From the NCBI GenBank assembly GCA_028717785.1, contig JAQUND010000002.1, positions 62,001 through 126,000 on the forward strand: a stretch of DNA of 64,000 nucleotides, in the 5' to 3' direction. Below are positions 7,043 to 16,300 of this stretch, one piece after another (the first letter of the stretch is position 1; the number at the start of each line of letters is the position of its first letter). This DNA is from Candidatus Nanoarchaeia archaeon (GTDB lineage Archaea > Nanoarchaeota > Nanoarchaeia > SCGC-AAA011-G17 > JAFCDX01). The notes beneath the pieces were generated by a model. The model was not told where the DNA came from, made no database searches, and saw only the letters and a program-made list of their open reading frames with translations. The position numbers and the translations under genes are program-made.

Positions 7043-8815
7043 TTATTTTGCTACTTTAAGAGCAGCATTTTCATCAGTAAGAGTTTTAACTTGTTGTTGA
7101 AGAGAAGCAATTTGTGTATTAAGGGAAGTTATATTTAATAAATTTTTAAATTGAGATATAACTTGATCAAATTCTTTATAACTATAATATACTCCTTCAT
7201 AAAAAGTATATTGAGTCCCATCAGGATTTTTAACTATTATAGAATATGTATTATTATTTTGTTTTAAAAGTGTATCTGTTTGAGATTGCATAATCTTAAA
7301 TTCTAATTCTCCAAGAGCAGTATTCATATTGGTAGAATAAGTTGGAACAATTTCTATTTTAGATTGATCATCTAATACAAAAAGAAGAGCATAATTATAA
7401 GCTCCTGTAAGATCTACATTAGAACTTTGATTAGATTCAGTATCATATTTTAAAAATTTAAATAAATATAACCCATCCCCTCTTTTTAAAAAAAGAGGTC
7501 CTGTTCCTTGAGGAAGAATTTCATTATTCATATTCATCATTACAGTTGTTGTATCAAAAAAGACTTTTACAAATTTGGTTTTTTGTAATCCCCCTCCTGC
7601 TATAGTTGTATTACTTTCTCCTTCAATCCTATTAAAAACATGATAAGGAATATAATTATCTACATTAATTCTAGTAAAAAATTTTCCATATTTTTTAGGA
7701 TCTGTAGATGCAAATGAAGCTTTTCTTATAATTTGGGAGCCGTCCATTCTATTCATTAAACGACAAACATATTCTATTGTATAAGTTGTAGCAATATCAG
7801 AATTTTTGATAATTGGTCTGAAATAATTAGGAAACATAAAACTATCTTCCTGGGTAAAAGCATACTTTTGAGTTAATAAATTAGCTCCGGGTATTTGTTC
7901 CCATACTTGAATTTCATGCATTATAACCCATTTTGCTGCACCAGCACCATAAAGTTCATTAAATGTTTCATAATTATCATTAGGATTATTAGAAGTATAA
8001 AGTCTAATTCTGCCACTTTCAATTTCCCCCATATATTCTCCTATAATAATATCGTTCCATGTTGCATAAAATTCTATAAAATCCCCTGCACTAGATTGAG
8101 CAATAAAACAATTAAAATTATCTGCTAAAGAGGTAACTGGTAATTGTAAGGATATGGTTTCAGCTACATTATAAGTATCAAAATCTATAGAAGGAATAGT
8201 ACTATATGTAATATAAACATCAGAAAGACTTTGTATATTTAAAGCTTGACCTAAAGCTGTAATTGTATCCCCACCTAATTCTTGAATTGAAGGTATTTCA
8301 AATTCAACATATTTGTCATAAAATCTATTGCCTAAAAATAAAGCATTAGTTGAAAATTTAATAACATTACTACCATTTATTTGATTTAACCAAGTAAAAT
8401 TAGCTAAATCCACAAAATTACTAGAAATATCTTTAGCCCTAAGTTGAAGTAAAAATCCAGGTACATCATCAAAATTATAACCAGATACAATATGAACTTT
8501 TACCGTATCCAAATTATATGAGGGAACTATAATTGCAGTAGAACTATCAAAATATTTCCAATAAGATGAAGTATCTTGATGATAAGTATACCATGTAGAT
8601 CTAGTTGCATTTGTTGGTTCAGAATTAAATTGTAATATATTATTTGTAACATTTAATCCGCTAGGGGAGTTAAAATATTGTAAAGTTCCAAATTTATTTA
8701 CAGCAACCGTAGAAGTGATTCCTGTAAGAGAAGTAGGGATATTACTTTTATTAAATTCATATTCCAATAAAAGAAATTCGTTAATTTGAATAAATTTGGA
8801 AATATTTGTAGCCAT
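7043..8815 (-). CDS. Probable virion structural (tail fibre) protein, 590 aa
   Basis: Last gene of the leftward fibre operon. The body is beta-rich with many Asn/Ser/Thr/Tyr and no enzymatic motif. The last about 35 residues form a short coiled coil (NTQIASLQQQVKTLTDENAALKVAK), as in trimeric fibre or chaperone-like ends. The start follows a TAAAAAATG leader. Its exact place in the tail cannot be told; placement among fibre genes and composition support a virion role. Confidence 0.65.
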   Translation of the reverse strand: MATNISKFIQINEFLLLEYEFNKSNIPTSLTGITSTVAVNKFGTLQYFNSPSGLNVTNNILQFNSEPTNATRSTWYTYHQDTSSYWKYFDSSTAIIVPSYNLDTVKVHIVSGYNFDDVPGFLLQLRAKDISSNFVDLANFTWLNQINGSNVIKFSTNALFLGNRFYDKYVEFEIPSIQELGGDTITALGQALNIQSLSDVYITYSTIPSIDFDTYNVAETISLQLPVTSLADNFNCFIAQSSAGDFIEFYATWNDIIIGEYMGEIESGRIRLYTSNNPNDNYETFNELYGAGAAKWVIMHEIQVWEQIPGANLLTQKYAFTQEDSFMFPNYFRPIIKNSDIATTYTIEYVCRLMNRMDGSQIIRKASFASTDPKKYGKFFTRINVDNYIPYHVFNRIEGESNTTIAGGGLQKTKFVKVFFDTTTVMMNMNNEILPQGTGPLFLKRGDGLYLFKFLKYDTESNQSSNVDLTGAYNYALLFVLDDQSKIEIVPTYSTNMNTALGELEFKIMQSQTDTLLKQNNNTYSIIVKNPDGTQYTFYEGVYYSYKEFDQVISQFKNLLNITSLNTQIASLQQQVKTLTDENAALKVAK

Positions 8816-8836
8816 TTTTTATATTTTTATTTTTTA

Positions 8837-9634
8837 TTACCAATTATATATTGAGTATCCAAAACATGGGCCTATTACTACTACGGTTTTTTTACTAATA
8901 AAATCATAAGTAGGCATAATACCTATGTTAACTGAAAAACCATTAAACCAATGTTTTTTAGAAGATTGATCTATTAAAACTCCTTCTAGTGATTTAGCAG
9001 AAAATCCTGGATAAGAACTATTAACAAAAATTCTTAATTTACCATTTTCCCACTTTTGCCCCCATGCTAATTCAATTTGAGTATTTCTAGAAATTAATTT
9101 GGATCCTTCATTATTTAATTGAATAGGTAATTTATTATTTAATCCAATTTTAGTTTGTCCCTGGAATATATCATAATTAGTACTATCCTTATCATATTTA
9201 TATGCTAGAGTCCAAGGAATAATATAGGTAGAATCATTAATTTTGATAGGTTTATTTATAACAGTTTTTAAAGAGTCTGCATATTTAGATAATTGATTAG
9301 CATCCTGTTTCAATGATACTACTATTTTATTAAGAGAAATAACTTTACCTTCTTGGAGTTGAATTTCATCATATAGATTTTTATTGAGAGATTTTAAGCT
9401 TTTTTCAGAGGATATAAATCCAGCAATAGAAACTTGAAGACTTCCATTTTTTAATTTTTCTTTTGTTAAAGTATCCATCAAAGCATATTGATTTTGTTTT
9501 TGATTTGATACTTCATGTTTTAAATTACCATTATTATGACACATTTGAGCTATAAATATAATAGCTATTATGCCTATTGCGTATCCAAATAATTTAGAAT
9601 TAATAAAGGTCCAAATAAGTTTTAAAATTTTCAT
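8837..9634 (-). CDS. Membrane-anchored coiled-coil protein, 265 aa
   Basis: One N-terminal transmembrane helix (about residues 15-32, LFGYAIGIIAIIFIAQM) is followed by a long coiled coil (about 38-125) and a beta-rich C-terminal domain (about 135-265) containing WTLAYKYDKDS and a glycine-rich end. A membrane anchor plus periplasmic coiled coil is the layout of spanin-like lysis proteins, but the size is larger than usual and no lipobox partner was found, so this is only one possibility. It is encoded between the moron gene and the last fibre gene. Confidence 0.65.
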   Translation of the reverse strand: MKILKLIWTFINSKLFGYAIGIIAIIFIAQMCHNNGNLKHEVSNQKQNQYALMDTLTKEKLKNGSLQVSIAGFISSEKSLKSLNKNLYDEIQLQEGKVISLNKIVVSLKQDANQLSKYADSLKTVINKPIKINDSTYIIPWTLAYKYDKDSTNYDIFQGQTKIGLNNKLPIQLNNEGSKLISRNTQIELAWGQKWENGKLRIFVNSSYPGFSAKSLEGVLIDQSSKKHWFNGFSVNIGIMPTYDFISKKTVVVIGPCFGYSIYNW

Positions 9635-9702
9635 AATTAATTTAATTAAAGGTTAATATTATATATATCTATATATTGAATTTTTTAAAATAATTTAAAA
9701 AA

Positions 9703-9760
9703 TATGTTTAAAAACATATAAAAAATTAATATTTAAGTTATTAATTTTTAATAACTTAAA
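9703..9760. promoter_or_regulatory. Palindromic AT-rich regulatory region
   Basis: Two perfect palindromes sit in the divergent gap between the genes starting at 9634 (-) and 9852 (+): TATGTTT-AA-AAACATA (9703-9718) and a 13-bp inverted repeat around TTTAAGTTATTAA (9732-9744 with 9748-9760, loop TTT). The half site AATAACTTAAA recurs at 9784-9794, just before the promoter at 9801. Such repeated palindromes fit operator sites; a hairpin terminator without a proper T tail is less likely. Confidence 0.4.
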
Positions 9761-9801
9761 TAAAATTATTAAAACTCATTAAAAATAACTTAAAAAATAT
9801 T

Positions 9802-9831
9802 TTTTTACTTAAGAAGAATTTAGTACTTTTA
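9802..9831 (+). promoter_or_regulatory. Promoter of the metallopeptidase moron
   Basis: TTTTTACT (9802-9809) and, 14 bases on, TACTTTTA (9824-9831), one base off the Bacteroidetes -7 element TAnnTTTG. The sequence between (TAAGAAGAATTT) is almost identical to the promoters at 34270 and 35335. The gene starts at 9852, giving a leader of about 15 bases. Confidence 0.55.
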
Positions 9832-9851
9832 TCCTATTAAATTTTTAAATT

Positions 9852-10694
9852 ATGAAAACAAAAATTAGTATTTTAATAATTCTTCTTACCTTCTGTATTA
9901 ATTTATATTCTCAGAATATAAAATATACTGCCACCGATATATTATCTAATGGTATTTTTGGAGGTATTGGAACATGTCTTACTAAAGGACATTTTGATAA
10001 AAATAATTTTTGGAAAGGCTTTAAAAAGGGATGTATTAGTGGAGTAGTAATTAATGCAAGTAAACAATTATTAACCACTCAAGTTAATAAAGAAGATCAA
10101 ATTTTAGATTGGAAAGTTGTTTGGAGTAGCCGAATAATAAATGAAATGGGGAATTCTATGTTATCAAATTCTATTACAAACAAAAAATTATTTTCTAATT
10201 TATCTTTTGATATAGGATTTATAAAATTAAATTGGAATAAAAATAATCCTGTTCAAATAGAACCTATTTCTTTAATAAGTACTATTTATCTTTTATCTTC
10301 AGACCGTAAATTTATTCTTAAAAAATCATTAATTGCAGGAATACCTGTATTTGAATATAGATGGCCAAGAATTATTACAATCGATACATTAGAACGTAGT
10401 ATGACTTCTAGACCAAAACATTTAGGCCAAGCGATAGGTAATAATATAATACTTCAAAAAAATGTTAGTTGCAGTGACGTTTTTATCCATGAATTAATAC
10501 ATTCTTATCAAAGAAAACAATTTATTCCTACCAATTATTTTATACCATGCTATAAAAAAATAAGTAATTGGAAATTTTTATATTTAGATGTTTCCTCTTT
10601 TGATATTATGTATGGATTTCAATTTTTAACAGTAGGTTATAAAAATATTTATTGGGAAAAAGAAGCTAATTCCTTTGCTTTAGAAAAAGAATAA
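9852..10694 (+). CDS. Secreted metallopeptidase-like protein, 280 aa
   Basis: A typical signal peptide (residues 1-20, MKTKISILIILLTFCINLYS) is followed by a domain with HELIH (213-217), the HExxH zinc site, and a downstream Glu in WEKEANSFA (about 268-276) that could be the third ligand. The first part (about 25-110) has Gly-rich motifs and no clear match. It is the only rightward gene inside the leftward fibre operon and has its own promoter and terminator, as expected of a moron expressed independently of the lytic operon. It could act on the cell envelope, or on surface proteins in a carrier state. Activity is not shown. Confidence 0.7.
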   Translation: MKTKISILIILLTFCINLYSQNIKYTATDILSNGIFGGIGTCLTKGHFDKNNFWKGFKKGCISGVVINASKQLLTTQVNKEDQILDWKVVWSSRIINEMGNSMLSNSITNKKLFSNLSFDIGFIKLNWNKNNPVQIEPISLISTIYLLSSDRKFILKKSLIAGIPVFEYRWPRIITIDTLERSMTSRPKHLGQAIGNNIILQKNVSCSDVFIHELIHSYQRKQFIPTNYFIPCYKKISNWKFLYLDVSSFDIMYGFQFLTVGYKNIYWEKEANSFALEKE

Positions 10695-10713
10695 ATTTAT
10701 TAAATAAAATTTT

Positions 10714-10753
10714 AAAAAATAAGGATTTCTTTTAAGAGAAATCCTTATTTTTT
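10714..10753. terminator. Bidirectional terminator closing the moron
   Basis: A perfect 17-bp stem (10714-10730 with 10737-10753), loop TTTAAG, A-rich left arm and T-rich right arm. It ends the rightward metallopeptidase gene and, on the other strand, the leftward gene whose stop lies at 10732 inside the hairpin. Confidence 0.9.
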
Positions 10754-11034
10754 AAAAAAGATTCTTTTCCGCTTAAATTATTAATAATTATAATTTTTTT
10801 CTTATCTTCAGTATTTATAAAATCCCTATATTTTAACCAATCAAAACGTAATAAATTAATATCAGGTCTTACATCAGTAGCTGCAATGTCTATACTATAA
10901 ATGCTAGGTTCAACATTCAATGTAATAGTATCCCCTATATTAATTATTTTATCATAGGTTAAACTATTTCCAGCAGTTGTTAATAAAACAATATTAAAAG
11001 AAGAATCGTTAGTAATAGATATTTGTGTTTTCAT
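10732..11034 (-). CDS. Small beta-rich protein, 100 aa
   Basis: Short protein with alternating hydrophobic strands (ISITNDSSFNIVLLTTAGNS, ITLNVEPSIYSIDI) and a basic, Asn/Lys-rich tail. It starts 17 bases after the stop of the 746-aa fibre gene and ends in the bidirectional terminator, so it is the end of that transcript. A beta-sandwich fibre accessory or chaperone is plausible but not supported by a motif. Confidence 0.6.
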   Translation of the reverse strand: MKTQISITNDSSFNIVLLTTAGNSLTYDKIINIGDTITLNVEPSIYSIDIAATDVRPDINLLRFDWLKYRDFINTEDKKKIIIINNLSGKESFLKNKDFS

Positions 11035-11051
11035 AAAAATAAATTAATTAT

Positions 11052-13292
11052 TTAATATACATTAAGTAAAGGTAAAACTCCAGCTACATTAATATAAAGC
11101 TTTTGTCCATTAGCAAAATTTCCATAATCTTGTCGGCGAATTTGAAAAGAATTTTGTGTAGGACTAACATTGCCTATTTGTATATATATAGGAATAAAAG
11201 TACTAGTAAGATAATTTACTGCCATTGTAGAAACATAAGTTGTCATCCAAGACCATCTATCAGTAGAATACGAAGAACCGCTACCACTTAATTGAGGATT
11301 ATAATTAAATTGAATATAATTTCCAATACCTCCAGAAGATGATGTAGATATATCTAATGTAAGATAAAATTGTGTAAGTCTTTGATTTCTACTATTTATT
11401 TGATAATAAAAAGATAAATTTGCAGGAATTATTCTACCATAAAATGAACTATAACTTGTATAATTTGGATAATATAATTGATTACTAAGAGAATAATATT
11501 CATAAGCTCTTACAACTGGGCCATAAGTATCAATATTTCCCTCGTATATATCAAGCATACTTGCAGTATAAACTAAACCAGGATTTCCATCTGTTCCTTC
11601 TGGAGATCTTGCTAATAAATTATATGGTGTTACTAATACAGTATTATCAGTTCCTGCAAGTACTTCATCATTAGTTGCAATTGATCCTAATCCTATTCTA
11701 GTTCTAAAATCAGCAGCATTTTCAGTAGTTATTACTTTATTAGCATCCGCTATTAATGGTAAACCAGCAGTAGCAGATTCTATTGTAATAGGACTAGCAA
11801 AATAATTTGATGCTCCTCCTAATTGATATATTCCATAAGTAGTACTTCCTGTTACTGCTCTAATATATACACCTACGGCTTTACTACCTCCAGTTTGATT
11901 TGCACTAAATAATCCTCCTGCAGTTACTTCAGAATTACCAGTACCTTCGGCAAATCCAAATACCCCTATATTATCAAAATTTTGACTTATATAAGATGAT
12001 ATAAATGATCCCCCTATCATTGCATAGGGAGGTAAATAATTATCATCTATAGTAGCAGTACCATCTCCTATTCTGCCAACTACCTGAGATCCACTAAAAG
12101 CACTAGATGTAAAATTAGTTGTTAAATTTGGAGATACTTCTAATGGATAAGATGGGGGTTTTCCAACTCCTACATATCCTAATAAACTTGATACACTATC
12201 AACTTCTAAAGTTCCTGCTATTTTAGTATTTCCCCCAATACTTACATCACTATTAACAGCTAATTTTCCTCCAAGAGCAAGATTTCCTAAAAATGTAAGA
12301 CCTCCCCCAATAAAAGCATCCCCTGATATATAAGCAGAACCATAAGTACTTATATCCGAATTAGCAGATAATTTTCCCCCAATAGATAAATTTCCAAGAG
12401 CTGTAACATCACTTCCAATAAAAGTAGTTCCGGAAATATAAGCAGAACCATAAGTACTTATATCTGAATCAACAGCTAATTTTCCTCCAATAGCAACATT
12501 TTGTCGAAGCCAAGTTCCATTTTCTACCCGAAGTTCCCCTCCTATATAAAAATCATCAGAAAAATAAGCTGGTGAGGTTACTTGAATTCCTCCACTAATA
12601 TTAACATTTCCTGCTATATTTGTAGAAGAGCTTTCTATAAATGTTTGTTTAAAATCTAAATATAAAGTTGCATTTTTTACAGTAGCTCCATCTTTATTTC
12701 CTAAATGCCAATAATTATTAATAGATTCTTTAACAAGAGCTATAGCATCATCATCTACAGCACTACCTATAGTCCATACTTCAAAAGGATAATATCCTGC
12801 AATAGCTTTATCATCATATTTTACTTGAGCAAAATCTGCTGGTGAATTACTATAAATAGAAGTAGGATAAGTAGTATAATCACCTGTTCCGGGATCTGTA
12901 TAGACAACATCAATAAGAATAGGGTTAGTTGAATACCTATTAGATAATCTTTGAAATGAATAATAAGGAGAATTTTTTAGAACTTCAAAATATCCAGATA
13001 CATTTAAAGCAATACTTGTAGATTTATATAAATTAGATAAACTTAAATCAATTTCAAAAACCTTTCCATTTCTGTCTATAAATATATCTCCAGTCCAATA
13101 AATTCTTCCATCAGGAAGAGCTTGATCTACAGAGAATAAAATTTTATTATTTTGAATTTTAGATTTAATAAAAGAAGTTTCTGTATCTCCATCATATTGA
13201 CTAAAATATGTTGACAAACCAGTAAGACCAGTTGATCCATCAATTCCTCTTGTTCCGTAACCAGGCATACCTGGTGCGTAATTAAATTTCAT
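11052..13292 (-). CDS. Tail fibre protein with collagen-like start and beta-helix repeats, 746 aa
   Basis: The N terminus holds a short collagen-like Gly-x-y run (PGMPGYGTRGIDGSTGLTG). Residues about 225-365 form a repetitive beta-solenoid: units with GG-x-L-(A/S)-V/A-N/D-SD-(I/V)-S alternate with YGSAYISG-(T/D)-(T/A)-FIG. The distal part contains ENAADFRTRIGLGSIA, a motif common near the tips of phage fibres, then an unknown beta-rich tip (about 570-746). It is likely a trimeric fibre. It lies in a leftward operon of fibre genes with 17-base spacers. Confidence 0.75.
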   Translation of the reverse strand: MKFNYAPGMPGYGTRGIDGSTGLTGLSTYFSQYDGDTETSFIKSKIQNNKILFSVDQALPDGRIYWTGDIFIDRNGKVFEIDLSLSNLYKSTSIALNVSGYFEVLKNSPYYSFQRLSNRYSTNPILIDVVYTDPGTGDYTTYPTSIYSNSPADFAQVKYDDKAIAGYYPFEVWTIGSAVDDDAIALVKESINNYWHLGNKDGATVKNATLYLDFKQTFIESSSTNIAGNVNISGGIQVTSPAYFSDDFYIGGELRVENGTWLRQNVAIGGKLAVDSDISTYGSAYISGTTFIGSDVTALGNLSIGGKLSANSDISTYGSAYISGDAFIGGGLTFLGNLALGGKLAVNSDVSIGGNTKIAGTLEVDSVSSLLGYVGVGKPPSYPLEVSPNLTTNFTSSAFSGSQVVGRIGDGTATIDDNYLPPYAMIGGSFISSYISQNFDNIGVFGFAEGTGNSEVTAGGLFSANQTGGSKAVGVYIRAVTGSTTYGIYQLGGASNYFASPITIESATAGLPLIADANKVITTENAADFRTRIGLGSIATNDEVLAGTDNTVLVTPYNLLARSPEGTDGNPGLVYTASMLDIYEGNIDTYGPVVRAYEYYSLSNQLYYPNYTSYSSFYGRIIPANLSFYYQINSRNQRLTQFYLTLDISTSSSGGIGNYIQFNYNPQLSGSGSSYSTDRWSWMTTYVSTMAVNYLTSTFIPIYIQIGNVSPTQNSFQIRRQDYGNFANGQKLYINVAGVLPLLNVY

Positions 13293-13309
13293 ATTTTATT
13301 TTTTATATT

Positions 13310-16300
13310 TTATTTCTCAAAAAGAATAAATTTAACAAAATATTGTTGTTTAGGATTTACATTTAAATCTATTCTGTATATGTATTCATTATTTATATAA
13401 TTTAGATTCCCCTCGATATTAGTTCCTTCCATTTTTATAAAAGTATTATCTAATATATAAGATATTGGAATTTCATTTGTTCTATTGGGTTTAGACCATA
13501 ATTCAACAGTTATTTTTGGCTTACTAATATTGTAATAATTCAAAATAGTTGTTTTAATATAATCATTAATAATATTATCTGCACCCGTTAATCCTAACCA
13601 ATTACTAGTAAATATTCCTTCATTTTTAAATAAATTTAAAATACTTCTAGTTAAATTAAAATTTAAAACTAATCTTTCTTCTGTTAATGTATATCTAGCA
13701 GTTGTATTATCCCATTCTTCTAAAGTTAAAGTTCCTGGCAAACTAGTAACTTTTGAACCAAAAAATGAAGGAAGTTCTAAAGAAGACTGATATCCAGCTA
13801 TAGGAGTTTCTACCCCCTCATCAGATATTTTATAATAATCTTTATCCCATAAAGATTTAAAAACATTAAATCCAGATATATAATTAATAGCATTTTTTAC
13901 TGAAACATCATAAGCTGTCATTTGTTCTACAACTTTATTATACCAATATTGAGGAATATTTGAATAAGACCTAATATAAGTATTACCTGATGTAAAATCT
14001 TTACTAACAGTATCAATTAAATATTTTTCCTCGTTATAATTAAAATTTAAAATATTATAAAATTGAGGAACATACCATCCATTATATGTTGTTACTCCTT
14101 TATAAGTTCTTGGTTCATTTATAGAAATAATTAAAGGATTTACAACAAAATCTGCATTAGTTAAAATAGTATCCCCGTGAAATATGTAATATTTAATATT
14201 ATTTCTATTAAAAATATATTTTAAAATATCTAAATTACATGTTTTATCTTTATAAAAATTAGAATTAGAAGAATAACTATATGGTAAATTTACAATACCT
14301 TCCCCATAAGTTCCTGAATTTTTAAAATAATTATAATCTACATATCCTTTAAATGTATTAAATGATAAATTAAAGGAGAAAACCCCTCCATATAATACTA
14401 TATTTCGATCATAAGCATTAAATATAGAAAGTAATTTATCTCCAATATTTACATTAATTTGAGCAAAAGGAGAACATATACTAGGATCATATAAAGTATG
14501 ATCATCATAAAGATTGAAAATACTTGTAGATGCAGTAGAATTTAATACTCCAAAAGGAGTTTTAACATGAGAATAATTTGGCTGATTATCAGGAAAAGCT
14601 TTCCATTTAATATCATTTCCTAATGAACCATATAAAAGACTTTTACCTGGTAAAGTAGTAGAATCTCTTTTACTATAATTAAGTACATCATTACCTTGAT
14701 ACCAAACTATTAAAATAGTTTCTGTATTTTCATTAATAAAAAATTCTATAGGAGAATTATTATCTTTATTTCTAGAAGAAACTGATATAAGAGAAATTCT
14801 GTATCTATCCCAATCTGTTAAATTTAATAAAGTTTTTGCATTAATTTCTAATTTAAATGATAAATTTAAACCGTTAATAATAGTATCAATAGAATCCTTA
14901 TAATTATTATAATAAACTATTGAAGATCTTAATTTAGTTCCTGCAACATCACCATTAGAATAAACTAATTTAGAAAAAACATCCATAAAAGGATTATTTA
15001 ACATTATATCCTTAAATGTAGAATAGTAAATACTTCCATCAATATTATATTCAATAACATCATTAATATCGTAAAAAATATAATCTTCCCAATTTCTTTC
15101 TCCAGGAGTTAAGTATTTAAAACTTGGATAAGATATTTCATTAACAAAATTATTTCCATAAGGAATAAAATTAGTACTTACATCAAATATAGAAGCATCT
15201 AATATTAATCTTAAAGGATTATTTCTACAATCATTTCCTGTAGATGCCCATTTAACTACATATGGAACTGTTAAACCATATTTAAGCGTTGTATCTTGAA
15301 CTCTATAATAATCTAAAATATTTTCTTCTGAAACCCCCGATTTATATCCTTTAAAATTTGTGATACCATCTATTATTCCATATGTAATAATAGAGTTAGA
15401 AGAAGCTTGAATATAAGCACTTCCTTCAAATGTATTAAAATTAAATGGGGAAATTTCAGAAGTCCCCGAATAACTTTGAGTATCCCCATTAATAGTTATT
15501 GATCCAGTTCCATTAGTTATTTTAAAAGAATTTCGTATAGATAAAATTTTAGATTCTCCGGTAGCTAATAATAAAGACCAAGTAGATACATCTCCTTCTC
15601 TTTTATAATTATAATTACTAGTAAATCCTAAAGAAGAATCGTAAATAGTATAATCAAAATCTTTTACAGGATTTATCCCCATTAGAGAAATTGTAAGAGG
15701 ATAAACAGCATAAACATTCCATTTGTTTTCAACATTAACTATAGGTTTTTCAGTTATTACAATAACTCTATCATCATCTGTTGTAGGATCATCTACATAT
15801 TGAAAAGATCTAACTGAAATTAATGTACTAACATCAAAATTTTGAATAAGTCTATACCAATTATCATGGCATAAGTATAACATATAATCTTGGAATTTAT
15901 CAATTATAGAAGCATCTAATGAATAAGTATGATAATTTTCTGAATTCAATGGTTTTATCATAATAGACATTCTATCCCCATAAAGTTCAAAATTTATAGG
16001 TCCATAAGAACTATCTGCTGAAATTCTTTCAAAATCTCCAATTGATGGATTAAATACTCCATAAAAACAAATATCATCATATTTAGCTCCTGCATTAAAA
16101 AAACTAGAAGGATCTGCTGGATTATCTAATGTTTGAGCAGTTATCCTTTGAAACCAAATATCGTGATTTTCAAAAAAAGTAGAAATATAAAAAGATAAAG
16201 AATCTAAAGTTACTATTCCAGTTAAAAAAGGAGCTCCATCATAATCCTCAAAAACATCCCAAGCTTTTTGAATAGCTGTAATTTGATCATTTACAGTTCC

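Noticed and set aside
7895..8128. Rightward open frame of 77 codons inside the 7043 fibre gene
   Set aside because: Shadow of the leftward gene; no promoter or leader, and composition unlike other genes.
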